Positions 16,614 through 23,461 of a stretch of DNA of 64,000 nucleotides are shown in pieces. The DNA lies in contig JAJFFG010000117.1 of the NCBI GenBank assembly GCA_021776825.1, positions 40,000-103,999 on the forward strand. Direction: 5' to 3'. Under the pieces are notes generated by a model. It was not told the DNA's origin, did no database searches, and saw only the letters and a program-made list of their open reading frames with translations. This stretch comes from Planctomycetota bacterium. Its GTDB lineage: Bacteria; Planctomycetota; JAJSAM01; JAJVHW01. Position 1 is the first letter of the stretch. Each line of letters starts with the position of its first letter. Both the position numbers and the translations under genes were made by a program.

Positions 16614-17314
16614 CGATCGTCGTCCTGACGATTCGCAGGCGGCGGCTGTGACTTCGATGCGTCGGTCTTGGACGGCGGGGCGTCTTCCGAGTCGGAGGCG
16701 CCGTCGGTGTCCTTCGCGCCGCGCTTCTTCTCGAGTTCCGCTGCGCGTCGCGCGATGGCTTCGAGGGAGCGCGTCACTTCGACCTGGAACTCCACCTCGG
16801 TGAGCGCGCGTGGGCGCTTCGTCGACGGCTTGAGCACCGGAAGGCCTGCGGCGAACCCGTAGACGAGGCGTCCGCCGGAGTCGCGGACGTACGTGACGCC
16901 CGTCTTGGCATCGCGGCGCAACTCGTAGCAGCCCTGGATCCAACCGACCGTCGGGCAGAGCCAGTCGGCTTCGGCGTCGAGGAACAGCACGTAGCGTGTT
17001 CCCGGGACCAGCTTCGGAACTCCCGGCACGTGCAGCGTGCGCCCACCGACGGTTCCGCCGGCGAAGCGATACGACACGGTGGCGTCGGCAATCTCGCCGC
17101 TCCAGACGTCGAGACTCCCCAGCTCGACGTTCGTGAAGATCAACTCGCGCGGTCCGTCGTCGGCGACCGCGGTCGTGCGCGTGACCGTCGCGACCATGAT
17201 CTCGCTGGACCCTTCGACGACCTGCTCGAGCGTGAGGCGTCGGAGTGTCGTGGCCGTGGCACTCGCCGCCATCAGCAGCATCAGCAGCGCGCCGCGCGCG
17301 AACGATCGCTTCAC
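16610..17314 (-). CDS. secreted protein coupled to the metalloprotease
   Basis: 234 residues from a GTG at 17314 with GGGGGAGG 5 bases upstream. A signal peptide (residues 1-21) is followed by a beta-rich domain, for example TLEQVVEGSSEIMVATVTR, AVADDGPRELIFTNVEL, VSYRFAGGTVGGRTLHVPG, LVPGTRYVLFLDAEAD. This pattern recurs in secreted proteins of planctomycetes and myxobacteria that stand next to matrixin genes. The C-terminal 50 residues are charged and disordered. It contains two Cys that may pair. The stop overlaps the protease start. It may be a chaperone, inhibitor or co-secreted partner of the protease; that is inference from position only. Confidence 0.78.
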   Translation of the reverse strand: MKRSFARGALLMLLMAASATATTLRRLTLEQVVEGSSEIMVATVTRTTAVADDGPRELIFTNVELGSLDVWSGEIADATVSYRFAGGTVGGRTLHVPGVPKLVPGTRYVLFLDAEADWLCPTVGWIQGCYELRRDAKTGVTYVRDSGGRLVYGFAAGLPVLKPSTKRPRALTEVEFQVEVTRSLEAIARRAAELEKKRGAKDTDGASDSEDAPPSKTDASKSQPPPANRQDDDR

Positions 17315-17509
17315 CGTCGCCTCCCCCTGCCACGAGTCGGGCGGTCATCGCCGCGACTCCAGCACTCCGCAGCGTACGGCGTCCTGGAGATTTTGCATCC
17401 GCGCAGCGCGAAACTACGGAGAGTTCGAGCGTGACCAGCGCCCGGAATGAGACCGCGATCACATTCGGCGAGTCGCGCTGCATGCGTCCGAGACCGGGGC
17501 TGCGCGCGA

Positions 17510-17833
17510 TCAGGAAGCGGCGTGGCGCTCGTACTCCGCGATCGGCGTGATCGAACGGACGGCCGGTTCGAAGAACTCGGATCGAACGGCGACGTACGCC
17601 GGATCGGCGAAGAAGCGGTCCGCGGAGTCTCGGCTCGGGAAGCCGATGACGAAGAGCCGGTTGATCGGCTCCGGCGTCTCGCTGCGCAGGACCTCCTCGA
17701 TGCGGAAGTCGAACCGGAAGTCCCCGCCGTACTCATGGAGGATCGGGGTCATCCCCGCGCGGTAGCGGGTGTAACTCTCGTCGTCGGCCACGTGCAGGCC
17801 GAGCACGACCTCGAATCGGGGCGCGTTGCTCAC
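17510..17833 (-). CDS. DUF1330-like / ferredoxin-fold small protein
   Basis: 107 residues starting at GTG 17833, which has GGAGA 7 bases upstream; an in-frame ATG at 17863 is the alternative. The sequence EVVLGLHVADDESYTRYRAGM, then ILHEYGGDFRFDF, EPINRLFVIGFPSRDSADRFF and ending PAVRSITPIAEYE is the dimeric alpha-beta barrel pattern of DUF1330 and related proteins, where a single ferredoxin-like unit pairs with another. Such proteins are cytoplasmic; many have no known substrate. No operon partners are evident. Confidence 0.8.
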   Translation of the reverse strand: MSNAPRFEVVLGLHVADDESYTRYRAGMTPILHEYGGDFRFDFRIEEVLRSETPEPINRLFVIGFPSRDSADRFFADPAYVAVRSEFFEPAVRSITPIAEYERHAAS

Positions 17834-17906
17834 GAGCGGGTCTCCAGGGTGCGTGGGAGCCACCGTGAACGGACGACGGCTACCGCATCATCCCGAATGA
17901 CCGGTG

Positions 17907-18287
17907 CTACTCGCCGTAGCCGACGGACGTCTCCTCCGTCTCGAGATCCACGTTCACGAAGATCTCGCCGCCTGCGGCACGAATCTGCCCGTGCTCGCCG
18001 AGGTGCTGCTCCTGCTTGAACGTGATCCGCCAGATGCCCTTGCCGTCGATCAGGTGGTGCTGCGCGCCGATCAGGCGATACGGCTCGGGGGCAGTTCGGG
18101 CTCCGTCGAATGCGGCGAGCGCCAGCACGGTCGCCCGCGTGAGCTGCACGGCTTCCGGGCGTGGTGCTGCCGCCACTACGGTGTGTTTGGTCGGTAGCGG
18201 CGCTTCGGGCGGCAGCGGCGTGGACGTGCAGCCCGCGAGAGCGAGCAGGAACAGTGCGGCGGGGGCGCGGGCGCGGGCGTGGGGCAT
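17907..18287 (-). CDS. small lipoprotein, PepSY-like
   Basis: 126 residues from ATG 18287, with GAGGT 8 bases upstream. A lipoprotein signal peptide ends in the lipobox LALAGC (Cys20). The mature part is Pro-rich to about residue 48, then a helix (QLTRATVLALAAFDGARTA) and strands GIWRITFKQEQHL and EIFVNVDLETEETSVGYGE. The last strand resembles the beta-hairpin of PepSY-type domains, though the match is weak. It would be lipid-anchored outside the cytoplasmic membrane. Function unknown. The stretch between this gene and 18548 is a divergent promoter region. Confidence 0.72.
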   Translation of the reverse strand: MPHARARAPAALFLLALAGCTSTPLPPEAPLPTKHTVVAAAPRPEAVQLTRATVLALAAFDGARTAPEPYRLIGAQHHLIDGKGIWRITFKQEQHLGEHGQIRAAGGEIFVNVDLETEETSVGYGE

Positions 18288-18547
18288 GTCGACGTGACCT
18301 CGATCCTGTTGGCGGGTTGGACGCATCGGCGACAGGCAAGTTCCGGATTGGCGCGGCCACTTGCCATCGGTGGGTCGGCTGCGTGACTTGGTCGTGGCGT
18401 GACTCACGCCCACGTGACGATCCACCGGTAGGTCCCCTTCGTCCGGGCTCACGACCGCGACGTCCTCGGCTTCGGAGCGCAGTTCTGCGTGGTTCGCTCG
18501 AAGGAGGACCATGCCCGTGGCGTGTTGTTCGTGGAGGATGGGGGTGC

Positions 18548-19393
18548 ATGAGCGGGAACGGCATCTGGGTCGCTGCGTTGAGTCTCCTTGGCCTGGTGGT
18601 TCTGGCCGGAGTGTTCGTCGTCGCGAACACCGGCCCGGAGCCGGCGCATCGGGTCGTCGGCTCCGATGTCGACCCTGCCGAGCGGAGCAACGAGTCGGAC
18701 CGCCTCGAACGCATCGAGGAGCGGCTCGCGGACCAATCCGAGCGCCTCGCGCGCATCGAGGCGGCCCTCGCCCGCGCGGCGGGAACTCCGGGATCTGCCA
18801 CGCAGACGCCAGCGGGGCGCAAGCGAGTCGCGCGCGGAGAGCGCACTTCCTCGCTGGCCGATCCGAGTGACCCCAGCGACACGACCGTCCTGCACCAAGA
18901 CGTCCCGACCCGGCATCTCGTCCTCCAGGCGGACGAGCGGCTCCGGACCAAGACCGACCTCGCCGGCGCGGTGGCGCGCTACGAGACGCTTCTCGGCCGC
19001 TCGCTGGACGTGGAACAGCGCACCGACCTCCTCCGCAAGATGGGCATGTCGTACGTGCATCTCGCGCAGCGCGAAGAGGGGCTCCGTCACCTTCGCGACG
19101 CCGTCGCACTCGGGCCCGACCACGCCAAGGCGACGATCGATGCACTGCACGATCTGATGGTCGCGCTGGGAGACGACGACGACCGCGAGCTGCTCAATCT
19201 GGCGACCCGCTACCTCGACTCCGACCTCACCAACCTGACAGGCCGTCGCGTCGTCCACCGACGGACGGCGCACGCCGCCATTCGCCTGAAGCTCGTCGGG
19301 CGCGCGCGGGAGTCGCTGCAGTTCATCATGGAGAACGACCCGCAGTGGAAGGCGTGGGCCGAGCTCAACCTCCGTCAGCTGGACGGCCGGTAG
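18548..19393 (+). CDS. membrane-anchored TPR-like protein
   Basis: 281 residues from ATG 18548. An N-terminal anchor helix (residues 6-27, IWVAALSLLGLVVLAGVFVV) is followed by a short coiled coil (RLERIEERLADQSERLARIE, about 52-75), a linker with Ser/Asp repeats, and a helical C-terminal domain. The latter includes DLAGAVARYETLLGRSLD, REEGLRHLRDAVALGPDHAK and RARESLQFIMENDPQWKAW, which read as degenerate TPR hairpins. It would face outside the cytoplasm and mediate protein contacts. It is followed after 65 bases by the terpene-cyclase-fold gene and may share its transcript. Confidence 0.78.
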   Translation: MSGNGIWVAALSLLGLVVLAGVFVVANTGPEPAHRVVGSDVDPAERSNESDRLERIEERLADQSERLARIEAALARAAGTPGSATQTPAGRKRVARGERTSSLADPSDPSDTTVLHQDVPTRHLVLQADERLRTKTDLAGAVARYETLLGRSLDVEQRTDLLRKMGMSYVHLAQREEGLRHLRDAVALGPDHAKATIDALHDLMVALGDDDDRELLNLATRYLDSDLTNLTGRRVVHRRTAHAAIRLKLVGRARESLQFIMENDPQWKAWAELNLRQLDGR

Positions 19394-19458
19394 GGACGTT
19401 GGCCCGGGCGTGGGGCGCATCGCGTTCCGGGGGAGCGGCGTCCCCTATCCTGAGCGGC

Positions 19459-20856
19459 ATGCGCACCACCTCCGTGACTGCGGCGCTCCTGCTCGCTCTG
19501 CTCGCTGCACCGGGTTCGCGCGCGCTCCTCGCCCAGGATGGTGCGGACGTGGCAGACCCTGCGACCAAGCCCGCTCCGAGTGTCGTCACTGCTGAGCAGC
19601 GCGACGCGGCGATCCGACGCGGGTTCCACTTCCTCGACGAGGAGATGTGGAAGCTCTCGGAGGGCGGGTCGCCACAGAAGCAGTACACGATCGCCGTCGC
19701 CGGGATGGCGTCCCTGCTGGCGCAGGATCGAGTTGGAGACGACGCCGGGAAACTGCCGTCGCGGAAGCGTGAACTGGCCCGTGCACGGGACTACGTCGTT
19801 CGCTACGCCGGCGAGGTGTCGGCGCTGTACGAGCGCGACGCGAAGAAGAAGCGGAAGAAGGACAAGAAGCGGAAGAGCGCGGACTCCGCGTCCGGCCTCC
19901 CGGGCATGCCGGGCGGCTTCGGGACTCCATCGCAGTACGTCTGGCCGCTCGGCGTCGGCGGGCTGTTCCTCGCTGAGAGCGCGAAGCGTGGCAGCGGGAA
20001 GCGCGATGCCGTGGCCGGACTGCGGGAGATCGTCACGGTGCTGGCCGGCGCGCAGCAGGACGACGGCGGCTGGGGACACGACGATGCGCGGCGGCCCGGG
20101 ATGGGGCTCCCCCCGATCAAGATTCCGAAGCCGGGGGGCGGGATGCTCACGTATCCGGACACGCTGCTCGCCGCGTCGAACGGCGCGCTCACCTCGCTCG
20201 CGCTGGGCGAGTCGGTCGCTGGTGCCAAGTCGGGCGACGCCATCGAACGCGGCCGCCGGTTCTTCGCCGCGTCGCAGCACGACGGCGGCGCCTGGCCCTA
20301 CGATCCCTCACAGCGCGTCGGCGCGGGCTCGGAGGCCGCCGGCGACCTCCCTCCGGAGATCGTGGAGCGCCTGGGTTCGATCGCCAGCGCGTTGGATGTC
20401 GCGCGCAGCGGTGGCGCCGTGTTCGCGCTGCTCTCTGCGGGCGCGACTCGCACTGACGCCACGGTCGCCCGCGGCCTGGCGGTCATCGACGCGCACCCCG
20501 AATGGGCCGGTGAGGGGCATGGCTCGGCGTCGCTCGCGTTCCAGTGGAGCGCGCTCCTCGCCAAGGCGCGGGGACCCGAGACCTGGTCCATCTTCAAGCG
20601 ACACCACTTCGCGCGGATCATCGAGCAGCAGCAGAAGGACGGCTCGTTCGACTGTGCGTGCCGCAAGGCGACGTTCGGCGTCACCTGCGACACCGAGTCG
20701 ATCGGCGGCGGGACTCTGCCCGGCATGGGCTCCTGGGACAAGGCCGCGCGTGTCTACGTGACCGCGATCCACACGCTGATCCTCCTCCTCGACCGCTCCG
20801 ACCTCGAGTCCGTCCCCGAGATGCCCGGCCTGGCCGCTGAGGTCACGCCTCGGTAG
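19459..20856 (+). CDS. secreted terpene-cyclase/prenyltransferase-fold protein
   Basis: 465 residues with a signal peptide (residues 1-25, cut near LLAQDG). The chain carries QW-like motifs of the alpha/alpha barrel shared by squalene-hopene cyclases and protein prenyltransferases: AQQDDGGWGHDD, ASQHDGGAWPYD and QQQKDGSFDCA. It lacks an obvious DxDD catalytic motif, is shorter than true cyclases (about 630 residues) and is exported, so enzymatic cyclisation is unlikely. Planctomycetes have many such secreted barrel proteins of unknown function. A Lys-rich insertion (DAKKKRKKDKKRK) around residue 128 is unusual. The Cys near 395-407 (CACRK, VTCDTE) may bind a metal or form disulfides. Confidence 0.82.
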   Translation: MRTTSVTAALLLALLAAPGSRALLAQDGADVADPATKPAPSVVTAEQRDAAIRRGFHFLDEEMWKLSEGGSPQKQYTIAVAGMASLLAQDRVGDDAGKLPSRKRELARARDYVVRYAGEVSALYERDAKKKRKKDKKRKSADSASGLPGMPGGFGTPSQYVWPLGVGGLFLAESAKRGSGKRDAVAGLREIVTVLAGAQQDDGGWGHDDARRPGMGLPPIKIPKPGGGMLTYPDTLLAASNGALTSLALGESVAGAKSGDAIERGRRFFAASQHDGGAWPYDPSQRVGAGSEAAGDLPPEIVERLGSIASALDVARSGGAVFALLSAGATRTDATVARGLAVIDAHPEWAGEGHGSASLAFQWSALLAKARGPETWSIFKRHHFARIIEQQQKDGSFDCACRKATFGVTCDTESIGGGTLPGMGSWDKAARVYVTAIHTLILLLDRSDLESVPEMPGLAAEVTPR

Positions 20857-20990
20857 CGGCTCCCGATCGACGCAGCGACTCCGCTTCGGCGACCGGGCGC
20901 TTGAGACCGGCGTCACGATCGGGGAACGGCGCCGGCACCCTCTCGCGTGGTAGGTTCTCCGCCCTGACTCCCGACCTGATGGAGGTTCCG

Positions 20991-21578
20991 ATGCGGACTT
21001 GGACGACGAGCTTGGTGGCGGTGGTGGCGTGTGGTGCGTGCTTCGTGGCGGGGCACGTCAGTGCTCAAGAGGACCCCGGCGCGGGCGGGATGCCGACGCC
21101 CGAGTGGGCGCAGAAGGCGCCCGAGCATGCGGAACTCGCGAAGTGGGTCGGTGACTGGTCGGTCAAGACCGAGATCTGGATGGCCCCCGGACAGCCGCCG
21201 ATGGAGTCGACGGCGACCGCGACGTACACGTCGCTGTGGGACGGCCGCTTCCTGGAGCAGGACTTCGCCGGCGACTTCATGGGCACGAAGTTCACCGGGC
21301 AGCTGTTGATGGGTTACGACCGCATCGACAAGGAGTTCGTGTCGATCTGGATCGACAGCGGCTCGGCGTACATGTCCGTCTCGCGCGGCGCCATGAAGGA
21401 CGGCGTCATCAGGCTCGAGCAGAACGACCCTGACTGGATGACCGGCAAGAAGACGAAGACGTCGATGACGGTGGGCTGGACGGACGAGAACACAGGCGTA
21501 CTGACCATGCTCAAGCCCGGTCCGGACGGCAAAGACGCGATGTCGATGCGCATGACCTACACGCGGAAGACGGACTAG
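20991..21578 (+). CDS. secreted DUF1579 family protein
   Basis: 195 residues from ATG 20991 with GGAGG 5 bases upstream. A signal peptide (to about HVSAQ, residue 26) precedes the DUF1579 domain: EHAELAKWVGDWSVKTEIWM, TATATYTSLWDGRFLEQDF, GQLLMGYDRIDKEFVSIWID, MTYTRKTD at the end. The domain forms a small lipocalin-like beta barrel and is widespread in secreted proteins of planctomycetes and bacteroidetes; no activity is established. An in-frame ATG upstream (20979) is less well placed relative to the ribosome site. Confidence 0.9.
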   Translation: MRTWTTSLVAVVACGACFVAGHVSAQEDPGAGGMPTPEWAQKAPEHAELAKWVGDWSVKTEIWMAPGQPPMESTATATYTSLWDGRFLEQDFAGDFMGTKFTGQLLMGYDRIDKEFVSIWIDSGSAYMSVSRGAMKDGVIRLEQNDPDWMTGKKTKTSMTVGWTDENTGVLTMLKPGPDGKDAMSMRMTYTRKTD

Positions 21579-21640
21579 GGCCACCGGTGGAACCTGTTGC
21601 CCACGCCGACCGAAGTCGCTCCCCTGCGTCCCGTCCACCC

Positions 21641-21973
21641 ATGCTCAACGTCGACCTCAAGCAACTCACTGTCGCCGGGTGGCGTCTTGTCTTCGTCGCG
21701 TGCGTCCTCGGCGCGATCGCATCGACCCCGATCGGCATGTGGACGTTGAGCGAGATCCCGCCTTCTTGGCTCGCTGGTCCGCTCCTGTTCGGGGCGTGCG
21801 TCTTCGCCACGGCATTCGCGGTGCCGGGGATCGTCGTCTCGCTGGCGGCGTACTGGTTGGCCGGTTGCTGGCTGGCCCGACTCGGGATCGCGACGACCCG
21901 TGACGCAGTGCCGGACGGGCAGGGCGATCAGCCGATGAGTTTCGGTTCGCCCGAGCCGCCGTTCGATGACTAG
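21641..21973 (+). CDS. small membrane protein with two or three helices
   Basis: 110 residues from ATG 21641; a GTG at 21587 would add 18 residues of low quality. Hydrophobic segments lie at about residues 12-34, 44-62 and 63-78 (WLAGPLLFGACVFATAFAVP, then VVSLAAYWLAGCWLARLGI). The C terminus is polar and acidic, ending SFGSPEPPFDD. No good ribosome site precedes either start. Function unknown. It is followed 26 bases later by the frameshifted gene. Confidence 0.65.
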   Translation: MLNVDLKQLTVAGWRLVFVACVLGAIASTPIGMWTLSEIPPSWLAGPLLFGACVFATAFAVPGIVVSLAAYWLAGCWLARLGIATTRDAVPDGQGDQPMSFGSPEPPFDD

Positions 21974-21999
21974 CGCGGACCGTAGGATCCCTGCCTGCC

Positions 22000-22432
22000 A
22001 TGAAGCTCGGTGACCACGAGAAGCTGCCGCTGTTCCGTCTGCTCGACGCGTTCGAGGACGTCAGCGCGCCCGGTCCGGTGGTCTGGGAAGGACCGCACAA
22101 GAAGGCCGAGGGCGCCCACGAGTACAGGTACGAGATCCCGCTTGGGCACATCCACATCACGGTGTGGCACGGCGTGCTGCACGAGGTGATCTACGACACA
22201 CCCGCCGACGACGACGATCAGGAGGTCTCGTACGCCCGCGACTGGTTCCTGTTCCAGCACTACGGCGAGGGCCAGCTCTTCCGCGAGATCCTCGACGCCT
22301 TCCCTGACGCTGGGGGGCTTCGGCAAGATCTACCGCCGCGCCGACGACGAGCGTTACGCGATGTGGGCGTTCGGACACGACGTGACGTCATTCGGCACGA
22401 TGGCGTTCCACGAGGTGAAGTGGGGTCGGTAG
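22000..22432 (+). pseudogene. small soluble protein gene with an apparent 1-base frameshift
   Basis: The ATG-started frame (MKLGDHEKLPLFRLLDAFED) runs as a sensible acidic protein for about 104 codons and then, after a run of six G at 22312-22317, turns into Arg/Pro-rich nonsense to 22449. If one G of the run is dropped, the text continues as GGFGKIYRRADDERYAMWAF and ends in VKWGR at TAG 22430-22432, giving about 143 residues of consistent composition. This is a single-base insertion, either a sequencing or assembly error in the homopolymer or a recent mutation. The protein is cytoplasmic, with several His and Asp, and is not one I recognise. Confidence 0.75.
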
Positions 22433-22446
22433 CCCCGACGGGCTCC

Positions 22447-22503
22447 TAGAGCAGACGGGCCCCCTAGCGCCGACCGGCCCATAGAGCAGACGGTGCGGTG
22501 TAG
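22447..22503. repeat. degenerate 17-19-bp tandem repeats before the selenoprotein gene
   Basis: Copies beginning with TAG at 22447, 22465, 22482 and 22501 carry related sequence such as tagagcagacgg. They fill the gap between the frameshifted gene and the thioredoxin-like gene start at 22526. Stops in this array prevent upstream translation from entering the next gene. Function unknown. Confidence 0.6.
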
Positions 22504-22525
22504 ACTCGCCGCTCTGGAGGTCCCC

Positions 22526-23431
22526 ATGCGCTTCGCCCGACTCATCGCTCCTGCCGTGATGGCTGCCGCCTTTGTCGCCGTCGCCGCCTTCGTCCCCACG
22601 CCGGCCACCGCCGCGCCGGACGGCTGGCACACCTCGATCGACGACGGTCGCGAGGCGTCCGCCAAGAGCGGCCGGCCGCTGCTCGTGGTCACGGCATGGA
22701 AAGAGAAGGTCTGAAGCCCCTGTGATCGCTGGCGTGCCAGCGTGCAGACGGACGAGGACGTCGTGAAGGTCCTGCCCCGCTTCGAGGCCGTCGAACAGAT
22801 CTACGACGGACTGAACGGCAAGATCGTCAAGTGGACGCTCGAGAACGGGAACTCGAACCACGACCCGAGCATCCTCGCGTTCGTCGTGCGTCCGGACGGC
22901 ACGGTGTTCAGCTCGCTGATGAACGGCCAGCAGTACCAGGCCGGCTCGTTCGCGAAGTGGGCGAAGGAGCAGGCCAACGCGTACGGGAAGGCACACCCCT
23001 CGACGCGCCTGCCGTTCGCTCGCGCAGACGTCACGCTCGACGGTGAGGGGACCGACGCAAAGGCCGTCTCCAAGGAGTTCGACGCGGCGCGCGCCGACGA
23101 CCAGCCGGTGATGCTCTACTTCGGTCGCGGCCACCACGCGCCGGACGACAAGACCGGCAAGAAGCAGACGAAGGCAGCGCGCACGTTCGAGAAGAAGGTG
23201 CTCGACTCCAAGAGCGCGGAGAAGCAGGCCGAGGGCTGGGTGTTCCTGCGCTTCGACCTGGCGGACGATCTTCACGCGCGTCTCGCAGAGCAGCTCGGCG
23301 TGACGTCGGCGCCGACACTCTTGGCGTTTGCGCCGGAGGCCGAGACGCCCGTGACGCTCGACGCACGGACGACCGGCGCGAAGCTCGCTGCGGCGCTGAA
23401 GAAGCACCGTGTCGCGCCCCAGCCAGAGTAG
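22526..23431 (+). CDS. candidate selenoprotein: exported thioredoxin-like protein with U-S-P-C motif
   Basis: 301 residues if TGA 22712-22714 is read as selenocysteine (U63). ATG 22526 has GGAGG 5 bases upstream. A signal peptide (1-30) leads to a thioredoxin-like domain: SIDDGREASAKSGRPLLVV, then TAWKEKV-U63-SPC66-DRW and QTDEDVVKVLPRFEA. The U-x-x-C takes the place of the redox C-x-x-C. After the TGA the same frame stays open 239 codons with high coding quality. A second thioredoxin-like domain (about 185-295, QPVMLYFGRGHH, GVTSAPTLLAF) has no Cys. If TGA were a stop, only a 62-residue stub would be made, and no ribosome site precedes the downstream part. A SECIS-like hairpin follows the TGA. 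Likely an exported or membrane-side redox enzyme; partner unknown. Confidence 0.85.
22727..22742 (+). promoter_or_regulatory. candidate bacterial SECIS hairpin of the 22526 gene
   Basis: CGCTGG (22727-22732) pairs perfectly with CCAGCG (22737-22742) around the loop CGTG. Counting the U of the UGA as 1, the loop occupies 22-25 with G23 and U24. This is the same placement as the loop G and U that SelB contacts in the E. coli fdhF SECIS. The bulged U17 of fdhF is not present. Confidence 0.7.
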
Positions 23432-23461
23432 GCGCGCGACGCGTCGCGTAGGCTGAGCGGA

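Noticed and set aside
16614..17483. upstream extension of the metalloprotease frame
   Set aside because: Arg-rich shadow of the partner gene; the signal peptide at 16613 and the ATGA overlap fix the start.
22312..22317. programmed ribosomal frameshift in the G run
   Set aside because: A +1 shift would be needed, with no stimulatory structure or rare codon pattern visible; an indel is simpler.
22742..23431. separate gene starting at GTG 22742
   Set aside because: No ribosome site, no signal peptide, and it would begin in the middle of a thioredoxin fold just after its active site.
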